44,789 nucleotides of DNA from RHKX01 sp964497825. GTDB taxonomy: Bacteria; Actinomycetota; Thermoleophilia; Solirubrobacterales; 70-9. Below the pieces are notes generated by a model that worked only from the letters and a program-made list of their open reading frames with translations, was not told the origin of the DNA and did no database searches. Location of the stretch: positions 1-44,789 of the forward strand of contig CAZCFA010000015.1 in NCBI GenBank assembly GCA_964497825.1. The letters are read 5' to 3'. A program made the translations under genes and the position numbers. Below, piece by piece: positions 16,037 through 23,015 of this stretch (positions are counted from its first letter, which is position 1; every line of letters begins with the position of its first letter).

Positions 16037-16055
16037 TACACTTATTGAAGTGATG
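16037..16055 (+). promoter_or_regulatory. Putative operator/-10 element at cysM, matching that of the MoeZ-like gene
   Basis: The element TAYACTTWYTGAAGTRATG occurs here with ACTT arms at 16040-16043 and AAGT at 16048-16051, ending in the cysM start codon. TACACT (16037-16042) is the likely -10. Register and spacing to the start codon are identical to the copy at 3701-3719. The same 137-bp region contains the leftward promoter of the ABC importer, which may therefore be affected too. Confidence 0.65.
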
Positions 16056-17018
16056 GCCGGTGAGCTGCTCAACCGCCCCTGCGGAGGCCAGTTCGAGAAC
16101 ATCCTCGAGGCGATCGGCAACACGCCGCTGGTCGAGCTCGCGCGCCTGTCCCCGAAGCCCGGCGTGCGCGTCTGGGCCAAGCTCGAGGGCCGCAACCCGA
16201 CCGGCTCGGTCAAGGACCGCGTCGCCAAGGCGATGATCGACCGGGCCGAGGCCGAGGGCCTGATCGGCCCCGGCCAGACGATCCTCGAGCCGACCTCGGG
16301 CAACACCGGGATCGCGCTGGCGATGGTCTGCCGCCGCAAGGGCTACGCGATGAAGGCGGTGATGCCCGACAACGTCACCGCCGAGCGGACCCAGCTGCTG
16401 CGCATGTTCGGCGCCGAGATCGTCTACTCGGAGGGCGTCAAGGGCTCCAACGGCGCCGTCGAGCTGGCGCTCGAGATCGCCGCCGGCGATCCCTCCTACT
16501 TCATGCCCTACCAGTACGGGAACGAGGCGAACCCGCTCGCCCACTACAACGGCACCGCGCCCGAGATCCTCGAGGAGCTCGACGAGGTTGCCGCGTTCGT
16601 CGGCGGGCTCGGCACCGGCGGCACCCTGATGGGCGTCGGCCGGCGGCTGAAGGAGGTCAACCCGGAGACCAGGGTCGTCGCCTCGGAGCCGATGCAGGGC
16701 GAGAACGTCGACGGGCTGCGCTCGCTCGACGACGGCTTCATCCCGCCGATCCTCGATCTCTCGATCCTCGATCGCAAGATCATGGTCTCGAACCGGGACT
16801 CGATCATCTGGGTGCAGAAGCTGCTGCGCGAGGAGGGCGTCTTCGCCGGGGTCAGCTCCGGCGCGATCGCCTACGTCGCCAGCCGCATCGCGGGCGAGCT
16901 CGACGAGGGCAACGTCGTCTTCCTGATCCCCGACGACGGCTGGAAGTACCTCTCCTCGGGCGTCTACACCAAGCCCGTCGACGAGATCGAGGACGTCGAC
17001 TCGCAGAACTTCTGGTAG
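16053..17018 (+). CDS. cysM: CysM-type cysteine synthase (CysO-thiocarboxylate dependent)
   Basis: A 321-residue PLP enzyme. The Schiff-base lysine is K54 in GSVKDR; the substrate loop TSGNTG is at 81-86; the PLP-phosphate site is GGLGTGG. The segment GLRSLDDGF includes R223, which appears equivalent to the arginine (R220) reported for phosphoserine recognition in M. tuberculosis CysM. That enzyme joins O-phosphoserine to the sulfur of CysO-thiocarboxylate. Mec, encoded 17 bp downstream, would release cysteine. ATG 16053 fits the length of CysM and follows the -10 element directly; the frame opens earlier (15996) without support. Ordinary acetylserine-sulfhydrylase activity cannot be ruled out. 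Confidence 0.9.
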   Translation: MAGELLNRPCGGQFENILEAIGNTPLVELARLSPKPGVRVWAKLEGRNPTGSVKDRVAKAMIDRAEAEGLIGPGQTILEPTSGNTGIALAMVCRRKGYAMKAVMPDNVTAERTQLLRMFGAEIVYSEGVKGSNGAVELALEIAAGDPSYFMPYQYGNEANPLAHYNGTAPEILEELDEVAAFVGGLGTGGTLMGVGRRLKEVNPETRVVASEPMQGENVDGLRSLDDGFIPPILDLSILDRKIMVSNRDSIIWVQKLLREEGVFAGVSSGAIAYVASRIAGELDEGNVVFLIPDDGWKYLSSGVYTKPVDEIEDVDSQNFW

Positions 17019-17035
17019 CAGCGACCCGCATCGAC

Positions 17036-17434
17036 GTGAGAATCGCCCGCAGCCTGATCGACGAGATCGTCGCCCACGCGCGCGCGGACCTGCCGAACGA
17101 GTGCTGCGGCCTGCTCGGCGGCCGCGACGGCGAGCTGACCTCGGTGCACCGGGCGCGCAACGCGGCCGCGACCTGGCTGCGCTACGAGCTGCACCCGGCC
17201 GACCAGCTGCGGATCATGAACCGGATCGAGGCCGACGGCGAGGAGCTGCGCGGGATCTACCACTCGCACACCAAGAGCGAGGCCTACCCCTCCCAGACCG
17301 ACATCAACCTCGCCGCCGCATGGCCCGACCCGCTCTATCTGATCTGCTCGCTCGAGGACGCCGACGCCCCCGTCGTCCGCGCCTTCGAGATCCGCGACGG
17401 CGCCGTCGAGGAGGTCGATCTCGACGTCGCCTGA
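17036..17434 (+). CDS. mec: Mec-type JAMM metallopeptidase (CysO-cysteine hydrolase)
   Basis: A 132-residue M67/JAMM protein. The zinc site follows the pattern H-x-H-x7-S-x2-D: H76, H78, S86 and D89 in the segment YHSHTKSEAYPSQTD; the catalytic glutamate is E22 in NECCGLLGG. In M. tuberculosis, Mec removes cysteine from the CysO-cysteine adduct. The gene starts at GTG 17036, 17 nt after the cysM stop, so the two form an operon. Its 3' end overlaps the likely start region of the zinc-ribbon gene. The length is normal for the family. Confidence 0.9.
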   Translation: MRIARSLIDEIVAHARADLPNECCGLLGGRDGELTSVHRARNAAATWLRYELHPADQLRIMNRIEADGEELRGIYHSHTKSEAYPSQTDINLAAAWPDPLYLICSLEDADAPVVRAFEIRDGAVEEVDLDVA

Positions 17435-17921
17435 GCCGGAGCTCGAGTGTCGTCGCTGCCGCCTCGCTCATCGCGGCGGCGAACGGTTCTGCCGCAACTG
17501 CGGCAGCCCGCTCGTCGCCGCCGGGGCCGAGCCCGTCGCCGAGCTCGGTGAGCTCGCGCGGCGGGCGCGCAAGGTCCACCCGCGGCTCGCCCGCGGCGAG
17601 CCGCAGCGCGTCGCGGTCGTCCGCAACCTCGCCGAGGGCGAGCTCGTCCAGGGGATCCTGCTCGAGGAGGGGATCCCGAGCATTCTGCGGCGCTGCGGCG
17701 GCTTCGACGTTCCCGACATGATCGCCGCCGGGCCCCGTGACGTGCTCGTCCCCGCCAGCGGCGTCGAGGCGGCGCGGGCGCTGCTCGCCGCCGACTCGCC
17801 CGCGCCCGTGTCCGCCGGCGACGAGCGCAACCGGTTCGCCTTCAAGCTCGCCGCCGGCCTGCTCGCCGGCCTGCTGTCGTTCGGCGCCGTCGCCGGCGCG
17901 ATCTACGCGCTGATCCGCTGA
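17418..17921 (+). CDS. Zinc-ribbon/DUF2007-like membrane protein with unconventional start
   Basis: A frame of about 167 residues continues through to TGA 17921. It begins with a zinc ribbon (ECRRC then FCRNC), then a linker, then a DUF2007-like domain (VAVVRNLAEGELVQGILLEE, then VLVPASGVEAARALL), and ends in a membrane helix (LAAGLLAGLLSFGAVAGAIY). The frame is in +1 register to mec. No ATG, GTG or TTG lies between the upstream in-frame stop (around 17340) and the zinc ribbon; the first ATG (17718) is inside the DUF2007 domain. ATC 17418 is the best guess, because AGGAGG (17409-17414) precedes it within mec. Alternatives are a +1 slip at the mec stop, or a sequence error. The function is unknown. 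Confidence 0.65.
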   Translation: MSTSPEPELECRRCRLAHRGGERFCRNCGSPLVAAGAEPVAELGELARRARKVHPRLARGEPQRVAVVRNLAEGELVQGILLEEGIPSILRRCGGFDVPDMIAAGPRDVLVPASGVEAARALLAADSPAPVSAGDERNRFAFKLAAGLLAGLLSFGAVAGAIYALIR

Positions 17922-18073
17922 GCGCGCCGGCGCGCCGGCCGCCCGGGCAAAGCGTTCCGCGTCGACCCTGGCCGGGCACGGGCGACCCCGACCGCTCGCG
18001 CTGCGCCGGTTCGGGTCCTGGCAAGCGGCCTTCGCCGGCGACGCTGACCGCAGCACCTGGGGAGAACTCCCGA
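17922..18073. other. Intergenic region with a GC palindrome after the zinc-ribbon gene
   Basis: A 14-nt palindrome, GCGCGCCGGCGCGC (17922-17935), starts directly after the stop codon and may end transcription of the cysM operon. The rest of the 236-bp gap up to 18157 holds the promoter at 18074-18102; I see no other gene. Confidence 0.4.
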
Positions 18074-18102
18074 TTGTGCGGGCCGCGGACCGCTCCTAGC
18101 AT
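18074..18102 (+). promoter_or_regulatory. Promoter of the HD-domain hydrolase gene
   Basis: TTGTGC (18074-18079), a 17-nt spacer and TAGCAT (18097-18102) form a good housekeeping-type promoter 56 nt before the HD gene's start codon. Confidence 0.6.
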
Positions 18103-18157
18103 CGCCTTGAGCTCGGGCTCGACGGGAGCCGAGCCGACCGAATGGAAGGAGCAGACG

Positions 18158-18808
18158 ATGGCCAAGGTCGTCGGCAAGCAGACGGTTGCGGGTGTCCGCA
18201 TTCCCGACAGCGCGCTGGCTCGCGATGCCGAGCAGTTCGCGTCGGAGCACAACCCCCGCTTCCTCCAACGCCACTGCGAACGGTCCTACGTCTTCGGTGC
18301 CCTCGCCACCGCGGCGGCGGGGCTGGAGCCGCGCGAGGAGCTGGCCTATATCGCCGCGCTCCTCCACGATCTCGGGCTGACCGAGCGCTACGGCGGTGAG
18401 CGGCGCTTCGAGGTCGACGGGGCCGAGGCCGCGCGTGAGTGGGCGGCCGCGAACGGCCTCTCACCCGACGAGACGCAGGAGCTGTGGGATGCCATCGCCC
18501 TTCACACCTCGCTCGGCATAGCCGATGTGCGCTCGCCCGAGTGCGCGCTGATCCACTGGGGCACCGGGATCGACGTAGCCGGGCTGTTCCTCGACCGGCT
18601 CGACCCGGCCGCCGTCAACGAGGTGATCGCGGCGTTCCCCCGCGATGGGTTCGTCGAGGGGATCGGCGCGCTGACCGAGGCGGCCGCGCGCCGCGCGCCG
18701 CGCGCCTACGCGATGACCTGGCTCGCCGCGACGGCGAATCGCTGTTGTGGCGGTGGGCTGCCGAGCTCCGAGGAGATGCTGGAGCAGGACCCCTTCGCGG
18801 GCGCCTGA
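18158..18808 (+). CDS. HD-domain hydrolase (cyanamide hydratase-like)
   Basis: A 216-residue soluble protein with an HD metal-binding domain. The first conserved histidine is probably H in LQRHCERSY, the central pair is in AALLHDLGLT, and further histidines occur in ALHTSLGI and ALIHWGTGID. The arrangement resembles the cyanamide hydratase/HD group, which act on small nitrogen compounds or nucleotides. The true substrate is unknown. ATG 18158 has a clear ribosome binding site (GGAAGGAG) and its own promoter. It ends in a cysteine/glycine-rich loop (NRCCGGG) and an acidic tail. Confidence 0.8.
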   Translation: MAKVVGKQTVAGVRIPDSALARDAEQFASEHNPRFLQRHCERSYVFGALATAAAGLEPREELAYIAALLHDLGLTERYGGERRFEVDGAEAAREWAAANGLSPDETQELWDAIALHTSLGIADVRSPECALIHWGTGIDVAGLFLDRLDPAAVNEVIAAFPRDGFVEGIGALTEAAARRAPRAYAMTWLAATANRCCGGGLPSSEEMLEQDPFAGA

Positions 18809-18861
18809 GCTTTCGCGATCGCCCCGACGCGCTGGCGCCCGGCGGCCGGCGCGCCGGCGCG

Positions 18862-19620
18862 CTAAGCGCGCGGGCCCGAGGAGCTGATCTCGTTGACGTG
18901 CTCGCGCCAGGCGGGCTCGATCGCCCGCAGGTCGGCGTCGAACGCGGTCTCCAGCGCCGCGATCGGCCCCGCCTTCGGCAGCCGCGAGACGAGCAGGTCG
19001 CAGGCGGCACGGCCGCGCTCCTCCTCGAGCAGCTCGAAGACGCTGCCGCCGAGGATCATCGCGTCCCGCGCCGAGGGCGGGAACGACGGCTTCGCCCCCT
19101 CGGTCATCCGCCGCAGCACCGCGGCCCGGAAGTCGCCGTACTGGCCGGCGTAGTACTGGGCGCCGCCCTCGACCAGCCACGCCCAGCGCAGGTAGCGCCA
19201 GAAGTAGCGCGGGCCCCAGGGTGGCGGGATCCGGTCGTTGTGGGAGGCGAGCACGAGCTGCGCATACAGCCGGCAGGAGGTTCCGAGCAGCGCCCGGCGC
19301 GAGTCCGGCCCCGCCGCCCGCCGCTCCAGCGCCGCGTCGGTCAGCGTGTGCAGCTCGCTCCGCGTCGCCCAGCCCGTCAGGTAGCGGCGCCCGGCCGGGG
19401 CCGAGGCCAGCCGCGCCGCCGGCAGGAACGGGTGCGCCGCCGAGAGCCAGGCGGAGTGCGGGTGCAGGATCACCGTGATCCCGCCGGGGGCGCTGTCGAA
19501 GCGGTCCTCGAGCCGCAGCCGCAGGTCCTCGAGGTCGTCGAGGGTCCGCTCCGCGCACTCCTCGTCACCCTCCTCGAAGCGGGCGGTGAAGCTGAGCGAA
19601 TCGGTCTCGGTCCAGGGCAT
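18862..19620 (-). CDS. Hypothetical protein, degenerate peptidase-MA-like
   Basis: A 252-residue protein without signal peptide or membrane helix that I do not recognise with certainty. The segment WLVEGGAQYYAGQYG resembles the EGxA glutamate motif of gluzincin (peptidase MA-like) enzymes. Upstream, where HExxH would be expected, the sequence reads LASHNDRIPPP, lacking the catalytic glutamate and second histidine. It may therefore be an inactive relative. A possible -10 (TACGCT, complement of 19635-19640) lies 14 nt before ATG 19620. The next gene on this strand in the direction of transcription reads the other way. Confidence 0.65.
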   Translation of the reverse strand: MPWTETDSLSFTARFEEGDEECAERTLDDLEDLRLRLEDRFDSAPGGITVILHPHSAWLSAAHPFLPAARLASAPAGRRYLTGWATRSELHTLTDAALERRAAGPDSRRALLGTSCRLYAQLVLASHNDRIPPPWGPRYFWRYLRWAWLVEGGAQYYAGQYGDFRAAVLRRMTEGAKPSFPPSARDAMILGGSVFELLEEERGRAACDLLVSRLPKAGPIAALETAFDADLRAIEPAWREHVNEISSSGPRA

Positions 19621-19716
19621 GGCGGGGCGGGCGAAGCGTATGCAGTCGCGGCCGGCCGCGATCGCGGTCGCGGCCGGGCGATCGGCGCGTCGTTCGGCGG
19701 GCGAGGCGTCGCGGGC

Positions 19717-20625
19717 TCAGCCGCGCGACTCGGCGAACCGCCGGCGCTCGTAGTCGAGCTCGGTGCCGATGCCGGCGGCGTTCAGCGCCTCGTTGGCGGC
19801 CTCGAGCGAGCCGGCGCCGGCGACCAGCTTCGCCAGCGGCGCGGCGCCGTCCTCGATCGCGACCCGGGGATCGAACAGGAACGCGAGCGCCGCGAGCGGG
19901 CCGAGCTCGACCGTGCGGCGGCCGTCGCGGATCGGCGCCGGGCCGCGCTCGCCGAGCGCCGAGCGCGCCGCCATCAGGCTCGCCTCGGTCGGCACCGAGG
20001 CCGCGACCTCGATCAGCTCGCGGGCGACCTCGGGAGCGGGGGAGAGGGTGCCGAGCCAGCCGCCGCCACGGCCGAGCAGGGCGATCCGGTCGAGCACCTC
20101 GGCCGCCGTCAGCTCGCCGTCGCAGCCGGTCCCGAAGATGCAGCCGATCGCCCCCAGCCGCGGCGGCAGCAACCGGGCGGAGCCGAGCACGACCGCGTCG
20201 CAGAGCGGGCTCGCCAGCCCGGGCTCGGCACCGCCGGCGAGCGCGTCGCCGCCGACGTCGAGCAGGACGACGGCGCCGCAGCCGAGCCGCTCGGCGGCGG
20301 CCTCGATCGCCGCCGCGATCCGGCGCGGGCCGCCGTTGATGTCGATCAGCGCGGTCCGCCGCCCGGTGTGCGCGGCAACGCCCGCCTCGGCCAGCGGAAC
20401 GCCCTCGGCGGTGCGCCCGTCGGGGCCGCAGAGGGCGCCGTCGGCGCTGCCGAGCCGTTCGATCCCGTCGAGCTCGGCGAGCGGCCGCGGGCCGGGCCGG
20501 TGCGGGTCGATCGCGAACCGCTCCCAAGCGACGCCGCCGAGCTCGGCGGCGCCGCCCGCCCGCTCGATCTCGCGCGCCAGCGCCAGCGCGCCGACGACGT
20601 CGCCGCCGCCGCCGATGCCGAGCAC
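19717..20625 (-). CDS. DUF1152 family protein
   Basis: A 302-residue protein with the family's glycine-rich N-terminus (LGIGGGGDVVGALALA), which resembles a nucleotide-binding loop, and the later segments VVLLDVGGDAL and GTGCDGELTAAEVLDRI. DUF1152 proteins occur in archaea and some bacteria and have no established function. The start is the GTG at 20625; the frame continues upstream without a better start, and no ribosome binding site is obvious. It lies 52 bp after the DUF1802 gene on the same strand and is probably cotranscribed with it. Confidence 0.8.
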   Translation of the reverse strand: MLGIGGGGDVVGALALAREIERAGGAAELGGVAWERFAIDPHRPGPRPLAELDGIERLGSADGALCGPDGRTAEGVPLAEAGVAAHTGRRTALIDINGGPRRIAAAIEAAAERLGCGAVVLLDVGGDALAGGAEPGLASPLCDAVVLGSARLLPPRLGAIGCIFGTGCDGELTAAEVLDRIALLGRGGGWLGTLSPAPEVARELIEVAASVPTEASLMAARSALGERGPAPIRDGRRTVELGPLAALAFLFDPRVAIEDGAAPLAKLVAGAGSLEAANEALNAAGIGTELDYERRRFAESRG

Positions 20626-20677
20626 CAGCGTTCGCCCGGCCCGGGCGAGCGCCGCCGCGGAGCCGGCTGCCGCGTGC

Positions 20678-21319
20678 TCAGGCGAGGGCCGGCTCAGGTT
20701 CGGGCTGGGGGCTGCCGCAGGTCTCGCGGATCGCCGCCGCGGCGCGGTCGAACTCGTCGTCCGCCATCACCGGGACGCCCTCGAACGGGAGGTCGCGGTC
20801 GATCTCGACCCAGGGATGGCTGCCGATGTGCTCGTCGCGGACGCGAACCGTGACCGGCCGTGGGATCCGGTGGACCTTGAGCAGCAGCACGTGCAGCGGG
20901 TGCTCCCGCCGCCAGCGCAGGCGCTTGCGCGCGTAGTCCTGGGTCCAGATGTGGTAGGGCGAGAGCGAGTCGACGATCCGCGGGTCGGCGGTCGTGAAGT
21001 GGCCGGAGACCTCGGCCCAGGCGCGGATCCGGACGCGATCGGGCTGCGCGATGCCGCCGTCCTGCAGCAGCGCCCGCGGCGGCGGCTCCTCGTCCGGCCA
21101 GACGCCCTCCTCGAGCGCGCGGCGCAGCTCCGGGTGGTGGGACTCGCGGACGAGGTCGTTGCGCTGGTGGTCGAACGTCGGGTAGAGGAAGAATCGGTCG
21201 TGCTCGAGCTCGAATCCCTTGCTCTCCTCACGGACTCCACCCTTGCGGAGGGTGACGAGCTGCTCGCCCTCGGCGAGGGCACGCACCGTGACGGACCATT
21301 CCTTGAACGCGATGGGCAT
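20678..21319 (-). CDS. DUF1802 family protein
   Basis: A 213-residue soluble protein. The N-terminus (MPIAFKEWSVTVRALAEGEQ) and the following LVTLRKGGVREE are characteristic of DUF1802, a family of unknown function. It is rich in aromatic and charged residues and has no membrane segments. The ATG 21319 start is supported by the family N-terminus. A well-formed promoter lies 96 nt upstream, and a 17-nt palindrome lies in the leader. The DUF1152 gene follows. Confidence 0.85.
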   Translation of the reverse strand: MPIAFKEWSVTVRALAEGEQLVTLRKGGVREESKGFELEHDRFFLYPTFDHQRNDLVRESHHPELRRALEEGVWPDEEPPPRALLQDGGIAQPDRVRIRAWAEVSGHFTTADPRIVDSLSPYHIWTQDYARKRLRWRREHPLHVLLLKVHRIPRPVTVRVRDEHIGSHPWVEIDRDLPFEGVPVMADDEFDRAAAAIRETCGSPQPEPEPALA

Positions 21320-21384
21320 GTTTGAGTTCGTCCGGGTTTGGGGGTGAGGCCGGTCGCGAAGCTCGGACGAGGGCGTCCCGGCCC

Positions 21385-21401
21385 GGGCCGGATTCCGGCC
21401 C
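21385..21401. promoter_or_regulatory. Palindrome in the DUF1802 leader
   Basis: GGGCCGGA (21385-21392) and TCCGGCCC (21394-21401) form a perfect 8-bp inverted repeat around one base, between the -10 and the DUF1802 start. It may be an operator or an RNA hairpin; GC-rich palindromes arise easily here, so support is modest. Confidence 0.35.
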
Positions 21402-21414
21402 TCGGCGGGCCGCG

Positions 21415-21443
21415 AGTCTAGACGAGGCCGTCGTAAACGCCAA
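21415..21443 (-). promoter_or_regulatory. Promoter of the DUF1802-DUF1152 operon
   Basis: Read on the minus strand, TTGGCG (21443-21438), a 17-nt spacer and TAGACT (21420-21415) form a good promoter in the region between hyuB and the DUF1802 gene. Confidence 0.6.
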
Positions 21444-21494
21444 ATAAGTTGCAGATGTCACCCGGCCTCCCGGGCGGGTCGCGGCGAGCGCGGC

Positions 21495-23015
21495 TCAGGC
21501 GTCCGCCGGCCCGTATCCGCCGCCGCCGGGGGTCTCGATCCGCAGCACGTCGCCGGGCTCGAGCCGGCCCGCGGCCTTGGCCGCGAGCGGCTCGCCGTTG
21601 ATCAGGTTGCGGCCGGGCGCGCCGTCGGCGCCGCCGGCGCGGCCGCGCGGGCCCTCGCGCCGGCGCTCGGTGATCAGCGTGAACCGCATCGGCACCAGCG
21701 CCTCGAGCTCACGGACGATGCCGTCGCCGCCGCGATGGTGGCCGCCGCCGCCGCTGCCGCGCCGGATCGCGACCGTGCGGACGCGCAGCGGCAGCTCCTC
21801 CTCGAGCGCCTCGACGGGGGTGTTGAGCGTGTTCGACATCGCCACGTGGACGGCGCTCGGCCCCGGCGCCCCGGCGCACGCGCCCTGGCCGCCGCCGAGC
21901 GTCTCGTAGTAGGTGAAGCCGGGCGCCGCGAGCGTCAGGTTGTTCATCGTCCCGGCGCCCTGGGCGGGGCCGTCGGCGACGTCGGCGAGCGCCGCGAGCA
22001 CGAGGTCGGCGACCCGGCTCGAGGTCTCGACGTTGCCGGCCGCGACCGCGGCACCGGGCTCGGCGTCGAGGACGCTGCCGCGCTCGGCGATGACCGTGAT
22101 CGGCCGGTGCCCGCCGGCGCACGGCGGCGCGTCGGGGTCGGTCAGGACCCGGACCGCGAACAGCGCCGCCGCCCTGGTCACCGGCAGCGGGCAGTTGAGG
22201 TTGCCGTCGAGCTCGGCCGCCGAGCCGCTGAAGTCGATCCGCATCCGATCGCCGGCGACCGTGACCGCGACCCGCAGCGGCACCGGCGAGCCGTCGGCCG
22301 CCTCGAGCGAGTCGGCGGCGCGGTAGGTCCCGTCGGCGAGCTGCGCGATCGCCGCCCGCCCGCGGCGCTCGGCGTGGTCGAGCACCGCGGCCATGCCGTC
22401 GCGGACGAGCTCGACGCCGTGGCGGTCGATCAGCTCGCCGACCCGCTCGGCGGCGAGCAGGTTCGCCGCCCGCTGCGCGCGCAGGTCGGCGAGCCGCTGG
22501 CGCGGATGCCGCATGCGCTCGACGAGCGCGCGGATCTCGGCATCGCCGACGCGCCGCGGCGAGATCACGACGCCCTCCTCCTCGAGCCGGCGCGAGTCGG
22601 CCGGCATCCCGCCCGGAGTCGGGCCGCCGACGTCGGCGTGGTGGGCGCGGCTGGCGGCCCAGCCGATCAGCTCGCCGCCGCACAGGAGCGGCGAGACGAG
22701 GGTGATGTCGGGCAGGTGGGTGCCGCCCGCGAACGGGTCGTTGAGGATCCACAGGTCGCCGGCGCGGGGCTCGGTCGCGAGCTCGATCACGGCGGCGACG
22801 GCGTCCGGCATCGAGCCCAGGTGGACGGGGATGTGCTCGGCCTGCATCACGAGCTCGCCGCCGGGCACGAACAGCGCCGTCGAGCAGTCGTGGCGCTCCT
22901 TGATGTTGGGCGAGTGCGCGGCGCGGATCAGCACCGCGCCCATCTCGTCGCAGATCGCCCGCAGCCCGCCCTCGAGCACCGCGAGCGTGATCGGGTCGAA
23001 CCGCTCCCGGCTCAC
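21495..23015 (-). CDS. hyuB: Hydantoinase B/oxoprolinase family subunit
   Basis: A 506-residue subunit of a HyuA/HyuB-type amidohydrolase, a group including N-methylhydantoinase, 5-oxoprolinase and acetophenone/acetone carboxylase relatives. Recognisable segments are LRAICDEMGAVLIRAAHSPN near the N-terminus, ILNDPFAGGTHLPDI, and the glycine-rich end RRGSGGGGHHRGGDGI. GTG 23015 overlaps the hyuA stop (GTGA), so the subunits are coupled. The exact substrate cannot be called, and hydantoin pathway neighbours (hydantoin racemase, carbamoylase) are absent. Confidence 0.9.
   Translation of the reverse strand: MSRERFDPITLAVLEGGLRAICDEMGAVLIRAAHSPNIKERHDCSTALFVPGGELVMQAEHIPVHLGSMPDAVAAVIELATEPRAGDLWILNDPFAGGTHLPDITLVSPLLCGGELIGWAASRAHHADVGGPTPGGMPADSRRLEEEGVVISPRRVGDAEIRALVERMRHPRQRLADLRAQRAANLLAAERVGELIDRHGVELVRDGMAAVLDHAERRGRAAIAQLADGTYRAADSLEAADGSPVPLRVAVTVAGDRMRIDFSGSAAELDGNLNCPLPVTRAAALFAVRVLTDPDAPPCAGGHRPITVIAERGSVLDAEPGAAVAAGNVETSSRVADLVLAALADVADGPAQGAGTMNNLTLAAPGFTYYETLGGGQGACAGAPGPSAVHVAMSNTLNTPVEALEEELPLRVRTVAIRRGSGGGGHHRGGDGIVRELEALVPMRFTLITERRREGPRGRAGGADGAPGRNLINGEPLAAKAAGRLEPGDVLRIETPGGGGYGPADA

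Noticed and set aside
17415..17450. Programmed +1 frameshift fusing mec to the zinc-ribbon protein
   Set aside because: The stop context (GCC-TGA-G) is only loosely like known +1 sites and mec ends naturally; kept as an alternative, not called.
19647..19660. 14-bp palindrome CGCGGCCGGCCGCG as an operator
   Set aside because: Self-complementary CG-only runs arise readily in this composition and no promoter is aligned with it.
18439..20853. An 804-codon frame on the plus strand across the HD, hypothetical and DUF1152 genes
   Set aside because: It is an antisense or shifted frame of three supported genes, with arginine-rich composition and no recognisable domain.
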